DNA from: Streptomyces sp. SJL17-4
Lineage (GTDB): Bacteria; Actinomycetota; Actinomycetes; Streptomycetales; Streptomycetaceae
Reading direction: 5' to 3'
Length of the DNA: 64,000 nt
Assembly: GCF_036826855.1 (NCBI RefSeq)
Contig: NZ_CP104578.1
Coordinates: 7,002,501-7,066,500 of the forward strand
Shown one piece after another: positions 7,821-14,550 of this stretch (its first letter is position 1; each line of letters opens with the position of its first letter). The position numbers and the translations under genes are program-made. Under the pieces are notes generated by a model. It ran no database searches. It was not told the DNA's origin and saw only the letters and a program-made list of their open reading frames with translations.

Positions 7821-7894
7821 TGGAGGTGGAGACGGGATTTGAACCCGTGTAGACGGCTTTGCAGGCCGTTGCCTCGCCTCTCGGCCACTCCACC
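7821..7894 (-). tRNA. tRNA-Cys (anticodon GCA)
   Basis: The minus-strand sequence starts GGTGGAGTGGCC, has anticodon GCA in loop CTGCAAA, discriminator U as expected for tRNA-Cys, and ends in an encoded CCA (complement of 7821-7823). Confidence 0.94.
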
Positions 7895-7933
7895 AGGAGT
7901 GAATACAGGGGTTCGGGAAGATCCCCCACATCG

Positions 7934-8006
7934 AGCGGACGACGAGATTCGAACTCGCGACCCTCACCTTGGCAAGGTGATGCTCTACCAACTGAGCCAC
8001 GTCCGC
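7934..8006 (-). tRNA. tRNA-Gly (anticodon GCC)
   Basis: The first gene of the cluster. Minus-strand 73 nt with acceptor GCGGACG/CGTCCGC, anticodon loop TTGCCAA (GCC) and T loop TTCGAAT; CCA is not encoded. Confidence 0.95.
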
Positions 8007-8048
8007 TTGTCGTTTCCGTTTCGCTTGCGCGTCCCGGCGACGTGTTGA

Positions 8049-8076
8049 ACTCTAGCGGATTCCTGGGCCAGCACAA
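8049..8076 (-). promoter_or_regulatory. Promoter of the tRNA cluster
   Basis: Read on the minus strand: -35 TTGTGC (complement of 8071-8076), 16-bp spacer, -10 TAGAGT (complement of 8049-8054). Transcription would start around 8042, about 35 nt before tRNA-Gly. Confidence 0.6.
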
Positions 8077-8226
8077 AAACGCGTTTCCGCAGCGTGCTGA
8101 CCTGCGCGCCGATCCGGGTGCCCCGCCGGGCGTCCCGGAGGGTTCGCGCCACGTTCACTCGCCGTGTCCCCGAGGTGGCGGGGAGCCCCCACCGCCCGCG
8201 CCCCGGTGTCCCTCCTTCGGCGGACC

Positions 8227-8232
8227 TAGACT
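8227..8232 (+). promoter_or_regulatory. -10 box for pabB, leaderless type
   Basis: TAGACT ends 6 nt before the GTG start at 8239 and no Shine-Dalgarno is present. Confidence 0.5.
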
Positions 8233-8238
8233 CGATGC

Positions 8239-9306
8239 GTGTACGACCTTGCTCCGCTGGCCCGCTTCGGCGGCCTCCTCGCGACCGACCTCCGGGACGT
8301 CACGCACGACCCCGAAGCCCTGGACTCCGCCGGCTTCTGGGCCGTCTGTGCGGACTTCGAGGGACGGCTGACCTGCGCCCGCTTCGGTGACGTGCGGCCC
8401 GATCCCGTCCCCGCGCCCGTCCCGGGCGGCTGGCGCGGCCCCGCCGCCGGTGACTGGACGTCCTCCCTCGACCGCGCCGCGTACATCGCGGGCGTCCGGC
8501 GCGTACGCGAGCACATCGCGCGCGGCGAGGTCTACCAGGCGAACCTCTGCCGGGTGCTGACCGCGCCGCTGCCGGACCCGGCCGCCGCCGACGTCGACGC
8601 CCTCACCGCGCTCCTCGCCCGGGGCAACCCCGCCCCGTACGCCGGAACCATCCGCCTGCCCGCGCACGGCGTGGAGATCGCCACCGCCTCCCCCGAGCTC
8701 TACCTCCGCAGGGAAGGGGCCCTGATCTCCTCCGGTCCCATCAAGGGGACCGGCCGCACCGCCGCCGACCTCCTCCCCAAGGACCACGCGGAGAACGTGA
8801 TGATCGTCGACCTGGTCCGCAACGACCTGGGACGCGTCAGCGAGACCGGCTCCGTCGCCGTTCCCGCCCTCTGCGCGATCGAGGAGCATCCCGGCCTCGT
8901 CCACCTCGTCTCGACGGTCACCGGCCTGCTGCGCGAGGACGACGGCTGGCCCGAGCTGCTCGACGCCACCTTCCCGCCCGGCTCCGTGACCGGCGCGCCC
9001 AAGTCCAGCGCGCTGCGGATCATCGAGGCCCTGGAGACCGCCCCCCGCGGTCCGTACTGCGGAGGCATCGGCTGGGTCGACGCCGACGCGGGCACGTCGG
9101 AGCTGGCCGTCGGCATAAGGACCTTCTGGATCGACCGTCCCGAGGGCGTGCTCCGCTTCGGCACCGGCGCCGGGATCACCTGGGGCTCCGACCCGGAGCG
9201 CGAGTGGGAGGAGACCGAGCTGAAGGCGTCCCGGCTGGTCGCGATAGCGTCGGGCGCCTACGAGTCAGGCGCCCTTGAGGCGAGCGGAAAGGCCACTTCT
9301 CGATGA
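8239..9306 (+). CDS. pabB: Aminodeoxychorismate synthase component I (chorismate-binding)
   Basis: A 355-residue chorismate-utilising enzyme that aminates chorismate to 4-amino-4-deoxychorismate for folate. Signatures: ATASPELYL (~139), PIKGTGRTAADL (~167), ENVMIVDLVRNDLGRV (~182), HLVSTVTG (~220), PPGSVTGAPKSSALRIIEALE (~246), GAGITWGSDPEREWEETE (~310). The lysine in PIKGT (K169) separates PabB from anthranilate synthase TrpE, which has PIAGT. The N-terminal region is much shorter than in TrpE. The glutaminase partner PabA is not in the window. It overlaps the lyase gene downstream by 4 nt (ATGA), so the two are translated together and make 4-aminobenzoate. Confidence 0.9.
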   Translation: MYDLAPLARFGGLLATDLRDVTHDPEALDSAGFWAVCADFEGRLTCARFGDVRPDPVPAPVPGGWRGPAAGDWTSSLDRAAYIAGVRRVREHIARGEVYQANLCRVLTAPLPDPAAADVDALTALLARGNPAPYAGTIRLPAHGVEIATASPELYLRREGALISSGPIKGTGRTAADLLPKDHAENVMIVDLVRNDLGRVSETGSVAVPALCAIEEHPGLVHLVSTVTGLLREDDGWPELLDATFPPGSVTGAPKSSALRIIEALETAPRGPYCGGIGWVDADAGTSELAVGIRTFWIDRPEGVLRFGTGAGITWGSDPEREWEETELKASRLVAIASGAYESGALEASGKATSR

Positions 9307-10133
9307 AAATCTGGGTCAACGGCGGGCTGCACGACGCGGAGGCCGCCCTGGTCTCCGTACTGGACCACGGACTGACCGTCGGCGACGGCATCTTCGAGAC
9401 GGTCAAGGCGGTACGCGGCGAGACCTTCGCCCTCACCCTGCACCTGGAGCGCCTCACCCGCTCCGCCCGCGGCCTCGGCCTGCCCGACCCGGACCTCGAC
9501 GAGGTCCGCCGCGCCTGTGCCGCCGTCCTCGACGCGAACCCGATGGAGCTCGGCCGGCTCCGCATCACGTACACCGGCGGTCTCTCGCCGCTCGGCTCGG
9601 AGCGCGGTGACGCGGGGGCCAGCCTGGTCGTCGGCCTGGGGGAGACCGGCCGTCGCGCCGACTCCACCGCGGTGATCACCGTGCCCTGGACCCGTAACGA
9701 GCGCGGCGCCCTCACCGGGCTCAAGACCACCTCGTACGCCGAGAACGTGGTCGCCCTCGCCCGGGCGCGCGAGCAGGGGGCGTCCGAGGCGCTCTTCGCC
9801 AACACGGTCGGGCAGCTCTGCGAGGGCACCGGCTCCAACGTCTTCGTCGTGGTCGACGGCCGGATCCTCACCCCGCCCGTCTCCTCCGGCTGCCTCGCGG
9901 GGATCACCCGCGCCCTCGCCGTCGAGTGGACCGGTGCGCAGGAGACCGATCTGCCGCTGGACGTCCTGGAGAGCGCCGACGAGATCTTCCTGACCTCGAC
10001 GCTCCGCGACGTCCAGGCCGTGCACCGCGTCGACGGACGCGAGCTGTCGCCGGCGCCCGGCCCGGTCACCGCCAAGGCCATGCGGATCTTCGACGAGCAC
10101 GCCGCGCGGGACCGGGATCCGCACCTCGCGTAG
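9303..10133 (+). CDS. pabC: Class IV aminotransferase-fold protein, probable aminodeoxychorismate lyase
   Basis: A 276-residue PLP-dependent fold-type IV protein. The PLP lysine is K141 in LKTTSYAENV; other family marks are LDHGLTVGDGIFET (~20-33), EALFANTVGQLCEGTGSNVFV (~161) and GITRALAVEW (~200). Coupling to pabB (ATG overlaps the pabB TGA) supports elimination of pyruvate from aminodeoxychorismate to give 4-aminobenzoate. Branched-chain and D-amino-acid aminotransferases share the fold; the context favours PabC. Confidence 0.85.
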   Translation: MKIWVNGGLHDAEAALVSVLDHGLTVGDGIFETVKAVRGETFALTLHLERLTRSARGLGLPDPDLDEVRRACAAVLDANPMELGRLRITYTGGLSPLGSERGDAGASLVVGLGETGRRADSTAVITVPWTRNERGALTGLKTTSYAENVVALARAREQGASEALFANTVGQLCEGTGSNVFVVVDGRILTPPVSSGCLAGITRALAVEWTGAQETDLPLDVLESADEIFLTSTLRDVQAVHRVDGRELSPAPGPVTAKAMRIFDEHAARDRDPHLA

Positions 10134-10176
10134 CCGCGTCGCGCAAAAACGGATGACGCACGGGCCCGCGGGTGGG

Positions 10177-10182
10177 TAGAAC
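10177..10182 (+). promoter_or_regulatory. -10 box of acetyltransferase gene, leaderless type
   Basis: TAGAAC lies 7 nt before the ATG at 10190, with no Shine-Dalgarno between them. The final base is C, so the match is imperfect. Confidence 0.35.
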
Positions 10183-10189
10183 ACGACTG

Positions 10190-11029
10190 ATGACCACCAC
10201 CCTGCGGCCGGCCGAGCCGCTTCAGCAGACGCCCGACGGCGGCCGATCCCGCACCTACGACGTGTGCGTGAACAGTCGCCGCGTCGGTTCCGTGCACCTC
10301 TCCACCGACGCCGGCTTCGGGGCCGCCACCGGCGTGATCAGCCGCCTCGAGGTCCGCGAGCCGGACCGGGGGCGGGGCCGTGGCACGGTCGCGGCGCTGG
10401 CCTCGGAGGAGGTGCTGCGGGGCTGGGGCTGCGTCGGGGTGCAGATATCGGTGCCCGCCGACGCCGGACCGGCGCTGCGGATGGCCGCTGCGCTCGGCTA
10501 CACCGAGCGCAGCCGGAACATGGTCAAGGAACTGCCCGCCGAGCCGCCCGCCCTGCCGGAGGGTATCGAGGTGCGGCCGATGACCGAGGCCGAGTTCGTG
10601 ACGTGGGAGGCAGGGGCCAAGGAGGGCTTCGCGCGGAGCTGGATCGACCGTGGTGTCCCCGAGGAGCAGGCCCGCGCCAAGGCCGAGAGCAGCCACGCGA
10701 GGTTCCTCCCGGAGGGGCTCGCCACCCCCGGGGTCGCGATCCACGTGGTCGTCCGGGACGGCCGGCCCGCCGGGTTCCTGTGGACCGGCCGGATGGAGCT
10801 GGAGCCGGGGCGGTGGGCGGCCTTCGTGTTCAACATCGAGGTCGACGAGGCGCAGCGCGGCCACGGTTACGGCCGGGCGCTCATGCTGCTCGCCGAGCGG
10901 GTCGCGCGGGAGGCCGGGGAGACCCTGCTCGGACTGCACGTCTTCGCGGGCAACACCCCGGCGATCCGGCTCTACGAGTCGCTGGACTACCGCACGACCC
11001 ACATCAACAGCGCGAAGGAGCTGCGGTAG
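10190..11029 (+). CDS. Tandem GNAT-domain acetyltransferase
   Basis: A 279-residue protein with two GNAT folds. The N-terminal half has a degenerate acetyl-CoA motif (RLEVREPDRGRGRGTVAAL, ~53-71). The C-terminal half has a full motif A (FNIEVDEAQRGHGYGRALMLL, ~212-233) followed by VFAGNTPAIRLYESLDY (~249). The C-terminal domain is probably the catalytic one; acetyl-CoA-dependent N- or O-acetylation is expected but the substrate is unknown. ATG 10190 (MTTTLRP) is preferred over the upstream in-frame GTG 10172 because of the -10-like box at 10177. Confidence 0.85.
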   Translation: MTTTLRPAEPLQQTPDGGRSRTYDVCVNSRRVGSVHLSTDAGFGAATGVISRLEVREPDRGRGRGTVAALASEEVLRGWGCVGVQISVPADAGPALRMAAALGYTERSRNMVKELPAEPPALPEGIEVRPMTEAEFVTWEAGAKEGFARSWIDRGVPEEQARAKAESSHARFLPEGLATPGVAIHVVVRDGRPAGFLWTGRMELEPGRWAAFVFNIEVDEAQRGHGYGRALMLLAERVAREAGETLLGLHVFAGNTPAIRLYESLDYRTTHINSAKELR

Positions 11030-11144
11030 GGGAGGGGCGGGAGGGTACGGTCGGACCTGCGGGGTCCGGCCCGTGGACCTCGTTCTTCCCCCCCGTGGAC
11101 CCCGTCTTCGGCCCGTGGAGCCTGTCTCTTCGGCCTTCGGCCTG

Positions 11145-11660
11145 TCAGCCGTTCAGGAGACGGTCGGTGATCTCCTCGATGCGCTCGCGCAGGCCGTCCT
11201 GGCTCTGGCCGCCGTCCAGCCGCTCGCCGTCGACGACATAGGTCGGCGTGCCGGTGACCTTGATCGCCTTGCCCTCGGCCTCGTCCGCGTCGACCGTCAG
11301 GAGGTGTCGGCCGTCGATCAGCGCCGTGTCGAACTCCTCGGCGTCCAGGCCGAGTTCGGTGGCGACCTCCATGAGCACCGGCTCGCCCCGCTCAGCCAGC
11401 TCCGCGGTCCTGGCGAGCAGCGCCTCCGCGTACGGCCAGCCCTTGCCCTGCTCGAAGGCCTCCTCGGCGGCCTGAGCGGCGGCGTACGCGTGCTTGTGCT
11501 TAGGGAGCGGGAAGTGCCGCAGCTGTACGTCGAGCCGGTCGCCGTACTTCTCGCGGAGCGCGCGGACGTCGTCGAGGGCCTGGAAGCAGTCGGGGCACTG
11601 GAGGTCGAACCACGCCTCGAGGACGACGCGGGAGGCGGGCGCGGTGGTGGAGTCACTCAT
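11145..11660 (-). CDS. Cytoplasmic DsbA-family thioredoxin-fold protein
   Basis: A 171-residue DsbA-like protein with active-site CPDC (C22 and C25) in WFDLQCPDC and the cis-Pro loop TGTPTYVV (~140). There is no signal peptide, so it works in the cytoplasm, like FrnE-type or glutaredoxin-like DsbA relatives involved in thiol-disulfide exchange. I chose ATG 11660 (MSDSTT) because GAGGGAG lies ~9 nt upstream; the longer ORF from 11702 has no ribosome binding site. It converges on the acetyltransferase gene; the 115-bp gap has only a weak hairpin (CGGACC at 11052, GGTCCG at 11062). Confidence 0.88.
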   Translation of the reverse strand: MSDSTTAPASRVVLEAWFDLQCPDCFQALDDVRALREKYGDRLDVQLRHFPLPKHKHAYAAAQAAEEAFEQGKGWPYAEALLARTAELAERGEPVLMEVATELGLDAEEFDTALIDGRHLLTVDADEAEGKAIKVTGTPTYVVDGERLDGGQSQDGLRERIEEITDRLLNG

Positions 11661-11833
11661 GACAGCAGTCTCCCTCACCGGGAGGAGCGGGTGTCTCCCC
11701 ACCGGGACCTGGGGAGGAGATCCCGGTGGGGGTGACCCGGAGATCTCCCTGAGACCGGGCCCGGGACATGGCCGCGGAGGCCCTCACCGGTGCAGGATGG
11801 AAGGGACGTATCACCCGGGACCTGGAGGACCGC

Positions 11834-12247
11834 ATGCTCGCCGAGACCATTTGCTCCGCGGTGTCCGCGGCGGGCCTGGGCATCGCCGCGATCACGGCGT
11901 ACCGGAAGCGATTCCTGGCCGCCGCCCGGATCGCGGCCTACTCCCTGGTGCCGATCGGTCTGGTGATGACCGGCGCCGTCGAATGGATCGCCGACACGGC
12001 GTTCAGCCCGGTCGCCTGGGCCGGCTTCGGTGTCCTGGGCGCCGCCTGGCTGCTGTTCATGTCCACCCGGTCCGTGGAGCGGCGCCGGGGCGGCCGCAAG
12101 AAGGTCACCGACACGGCGGAGCCGGGTGCCGTGGCCCCGGCGGCGTCCTCGCCCTCGCGAGCCGTGACGGCGAAGCCGCAGACCGGCAAGCCGGCCGGAG
12201 ACGACTTCAGCGACATCGAGGCGATTCTGAAGAAGCACGGAATCTGA
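11834..12247 (+). CDS. Conserved small membrane protein with C-terminal cytoplasmic tail
   Basis: A 137-residue protein with about three hydrophobic helices (residues ~5-22, 32-52, 58-77), then a positively charged stop (RSVERRRGGRKK) and a soluble tail ending DDFSDIEAILKKHGI. The acidic/helical C-terminal peptide looks like a conserved interaction motif. No function can be assigned. ATG 11834 is preceded by GGAGGA at 4-nt spacing. Confidence 0.75.
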   Translation: MLAETICSAVSAAGLGIAAITAYRKRFLAAARIAAYSLVPIGLVMTGAVEWIADTAFSPVAWAGFGVLGAAWLLFMSTRSVERRRGGRKKVTDTAEPGAVAPAASSPSRAVTAKPQTGKPAGDDFSDIEAILKKHGI

Positions 12248-12368
12248 CCGCTTCTGGCGATTCCCGTTCCCGTGATCGTCCGGCGATCCACGGGAAGGGG
12301 TGAACACCCTTGGCGGTGGGGCGTGTTGCGGATTTCCCGGGTCCCGCGTGCGCGATCATCCACCCGAG

Positions 12369-12533
12369 ATGCTGGATACCTCGCGGGAGACCGTCCCCGC
12401 CGCCCCCGATGCCCCTGCCGAAGAGCCGCGCGGCTGTCTGTTCGCGCTCTCCCAGCCCCCGCTGATGATCTTTCTCGGGGTGATCGGCTGTCTGCTGCTC
12501 ATGGCCGCCGTGCACGATCTCTTCGTCCTGTGA
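12369..12533 (+). CDS. Small membrane protein
   Basis: A 54-residue ORF with a Pro/Ala/Glu-rich N-terminus (~22 residues) and one or two hydrophobic helices (PPLMIFLGVIGCLLLMAAVHD). No family recognised. ATG 12369 has only a weak CCGAG before it, so the start is uncertain; an ATG at 12300 would add 23 residues. A hairpin directly after the stop supports a real gene. Confidence 0.55.
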   Translation: MLDTSRETVPAAPDAPAEEPRGCLFALSQPPLMIFLGVIGCLLLMAAVHDLFVL

Positions 12534-12553
12534 CGCCCCCGGGCGCGGGGGCG
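12534..12553. terminator. Hairpin between convergent small gene and CGNR gene
   Basis: CGCCCCC (12534-12540), loop GGGCGC, GGGGGCG (12547-12553), starting one base after the upstream stop codon and ending 8 bp before the end of the minus-strand gene. Confidence 0.55.
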
Positions 12554-12561
12554 CCACCGCC

Positions 12562-13119
12562 TCAGCCGGCGGCCTCCTTGCGGCGCGCCCGGTACGCGGC
12601 CACGTGCAGTCGGTTTCCACATGTGCGGCTGTCGCAGTAGCGGCGCGAGCGGTTGCGGGAGAGGTCGACGAAGGCCCGGCCGCAGTCCGGTGCCTCGCAG
12701 CGCCGCAGCCGCTCCTGCTCGCCCGCCACCACGATGAACGCCAGCGCCATGCCGCAGTCGGCCGCGAGGTGGTCGGCCACCGAGGCGCCCGGTGCGAAGT
12801 AGTGCACGTGCCAGTCGTAGCCGTCGTGGTCGGTGAGCTGGGGCGTGGTCCCCGCACCCGCCACCAGCTGGTTGATCAGGGGGGCCGCGATCCGGGACTC
12901 GGGGGCCGAGAAGACCGCCGCGAACTTCTCGCGCACCGCGCGCACGGCCCGCAGATCGGCAGGACCGAGGTCGCCCACATCGCTGATCTTGTGCGCGTGT
13001 ACGAAGGTCCGCAGCCCCTGGATGTCCGCGAGCTCGTCGGCCCGGTCGCCCTGCGGCGCGGTGTTCATCAGATCGACGACGGTGTCGAGGGCGATCCGGG
13101 TGTCGTGGGGGATCAGCAC
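12562..13119 (-). CDS. CGNR zinc-finger (ABATE-type) protein, putative transcriptional regulator
   Basis: A 185-residue protein. The C-terminus carries a CGNR zinc finger with Cys141, Cys146, Cys162 and Cys167 (CEAPDC, then RRYCDSRTCGNR), followed by a basic helix (LHVAAYRARRKEAAG), the arrangement seen in DNA-binding CGNR proteins. The N-terminal ~130 residues match the ABATE (putative stress-induced regulator) domain that normally precedes it (ALDTVVDLMNT, ADLRAVRAVREKF). The family is abundant in actinobacteria and probably regulates transcription; no target is evident. The start LIPHDTRIALD is the usual family start. Confidence 0.88.
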   Translation of the reverse strand: MLIPHDTRIALDTVVDLMNTAPQGDRADELADIQGLRTFVHAHKISDVGDLGPADLRAVRAVREKFAAVFSAPESRIAAPLINQLVAGAGTTPQLTDHDGYDWHVHYFAPGASVADHLAADCGMALAFIVVAGEQERLRRCEAPDCGRAFVDLSRNRSRRYCDSRTCGNRLHVAAYRARRKEAAG

Positions 13120-13189
13120 GATTCGCTCCCTGGCCGGCCGCGGGCGGGCGCCCGCGGAATGGCGCTGACTTTAGCGCGACCGGGAAAAG

Positions 13190-13240
13190 GACAACGGCGC
13201 CCTCCACCGCGCCGGCTGCGCGGCGGGGAGCGCCGTTGTC
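13190..13240 (-). terminator. Long hairpin downstream of ssgB
   Basis: Outer stem GACAACGGCGC (13190-13200) and GCGCCGTTGTC (13230-13240), 11 bp perfect, with further pairing inside (CTCC/GGAG and CGCGC/GCGCG). It lies 70 bp after the ssgB stop in the direction of transcription and before the CGNR gene. Confidence 0.7.
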
Positions 13241-13310
13241 GTGCCTATGTGGCTGCCCGCGCGGCGCCGTCGCCCCGAGTCGGACGGCGCCGTGCGGCTC
13301 TCGGCCTGGC

Positions 13311-13724
13311 TCAGCTGTCGGCCAGGATGTGGGAGAGCTCCGTATCGAGATCGAAGTGCCGGTGCTCGGTGCCCGGTGGCACGGCGGCGTCGGTCCGCTT
13401 CAGGAACGACTCCAGGGCCCTCGCCGGGGCCTCGAGCAGGGCTTCTCCCTCGGGGGAGCTCAACGCGATGCAGACGACTCCCTGACCGTGACTACGGGAC
13501 GGCCAGACACGGACGTCGCCCGTGCCGGTGGGCCGGTGCAGCCCCTCGGCGAGAAGGTCGCGGGCGAAGACCCACTCGACCGTCTCCTCGGCTCCGGTGT
13601 GGAAGGTGGCGTGCACGGCATACGGATCGGCCGTGTCATACCGCAGGCCCGCGGGTACAGGCAGTGAGGACTCGCTCGACACAACGAGGCGCAGGTGCAG
13701 CTCGCAGCTGACCGTGGTGTTCAT
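13311..13724 (-). CDS. ssgB: Sporulation-specific cell division activator SsgB
   Basis: A 137-residue SsgA-like protein, the same length as SsgB of Streptomyces coelicolor as I remember it. Recognisable segments: VSCELHLRLVVSSESSLPVP, YDTADPYAVHATFHTG, VEWVFARDLLAEGL and HFDLDTELSHILADS. SsgB marks future septum sites in aerial hyphae and recruits FtsZ with the help of SsgA. ATG 13724 (MNTTVSCEL) is the family start; the longer ORF from 13790 is not supported, and only a weak AAAGG lies upstream. Expression is expected to be developmental in the upstream 190-bp divergent region, but I could not identify a specific sigma-factor box. Confidence 0.95.
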   Translation of the reverse strand: MNTTVSCELHLRLVVSSESSLPVPAGLRYDTADPYAVHATFHTGAEETVEWVFARDLLAEGLHRPTGTGDVRVWPSRSHGQGVVCIALSSPEGEALLEAPARALESFLKRTDAAVPPGTEHRHFDLDTELSHILADS

Positions 13725-13901
13725 AAGCGCCAGGGCCTTTCGCTCAGTGTGCGCTCGGGGATTCGCACGTCGGCGAAATCGACATGCCACCTCCGGTGCC
13801 GTTGTAAACCCCTCTGTCGGTTTTGTGATCGTTCAGGTAGCTCGTTCGGGGGCGTGTGACCTGCGGTAATACCGCCATACCGGTGAGGGCGTCGCTTCCG
13901 G

Positions 13902-13907
13902 TAAGTT
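13902..13907 (+). promoter_or_regulatory. -10 box before PGPGW gene, leaderless type
   Basis: TAAGTT lies 7 nt before ATG 13915. The intervening GGGG could alternatively act as a weak ribosome binding site for a slightly longer mRNA. Confidence 0.4.
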
Positions 13908-13914
13908 GGGGACC

Positions 13915-14337
13915 ATGAATGCGGAGAGTGACGAGCGCACCGGGGAGTCCGCAGACGGCCAGGAAGCCGAACTGGGATCCCGCGCACCGGAGTTCATCAA
14001 GTCCCGACGAGGCCTGCATCTGAGCTGGCAGGTCGGTGTCTTCATCGTGGGACTCGCCGTGGTCGGCGCCGGAGTGGTCATGCTGCCGCTCCCGGGGCCC
14101 GGCTGGCTGGTCATCTTCGGCGGCATGGCGATCTGGGCGACCGAGTTCGTCTGGGCGCAGCTGGTCCTCCGCTGGACCAAGCGCAAGGTCACGGAGGCCG
14201 CGCAGCGTGCCCTCGACCCCAAGGTCCGCCGAAGGAACATCATCCTCACCACCGTCGGCCTGGTGATCATCGCCGCCCTGCTCGGCGTCTATCTGTGGAA
14301 GTTCGGCTTCGTCATGCCGTGGAAGATCACCGAGTGA
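13915..14337 (+). CDS. PGPGW-motif transmembrane protein (TIGR02611-like)
   Basis: A 140-residue membrane protein with hydrophobic helices at ~39-57, ~63-78 and ~113-131. The loop after the first helix contains PLPGPGW, the hallmark of the putative transmembrane PGPGW family (TIGR02611 in actinobacteria). The basic segment between the second and third helices (RWTKRKVTEAAQRALDPKVRRR) is cytoplasmic. Function is unknown. It is divergent from ssgB and 54 bp before a tRNA-Val gene. Confidence 0.85.
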   Translation: MNAESDERTGESADGQEAELGSRAPEFIKSRRGLHLSWQVGVFIVGLAVVGAGVVMLPLPGPGWLVIFGGMAIWATEFVWAQLVLRWTKRKVTEAAQRALDPKVRRRNIILTTVGLVIIAALLGVYLWKFGFVMPWKITE

Positions 14338-14391
14338 CCCTCGGATGGTGCGGGAGCCCCGCTGACATGCGGTAATGTTTGCGGTGCACCG

Positions 14392-14466
14392 GGGCGATTA
14401 GCTCAGTGGGAGAGCACTTCGTTCACACCGAAGGGGTCACTGGTTCGAACCCAGTATCGCCCACCA
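14392..14466 (+). tRNA. tRNA-Val (anticodon CAC), first copy
   Basis: Acceptor GGGCGAT/ATCGCCC, anticodon stem CTTCG/CGAAG, loop TTCACAC (anticodon CAC) and T arm ACTGG/CCAGT. CCA is encoded at 14464-14466. A TAATGT hexamer at 14373-14378 may be its -10 box; no good -35 is visible. Confidence 0.95.
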
Positions 14467-14473
14467 CCCGGTC

Positions 14474-14509
14474 CGAAGGCCCGAGACGGAACAGCGTCTC
14501 GGGCCTTCG
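14474..14509 (+). terminator. Terminator of the first tRNA-Val(CAC)
   Basis: CGAAGGCCCGAGACG (14474-14488), loop GAACAG, CGTCTCGGGCCTTCG (14495-14509): a perfect 15-bp stem. Confidence 0.85.
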
Positions 14510-14550
14510 GCGTACCGCCCCCGTCCGCTCCGCGCGTCCGCGCGACCGGT

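Noticed and set aside
7429..8048. Plus-strand ORFs across the tRNA cluster (MRDTGIEPVTSSVSGK-type)
   Set aside because: They are antisense translations of tRNA genes, a well-known annotation artefact.
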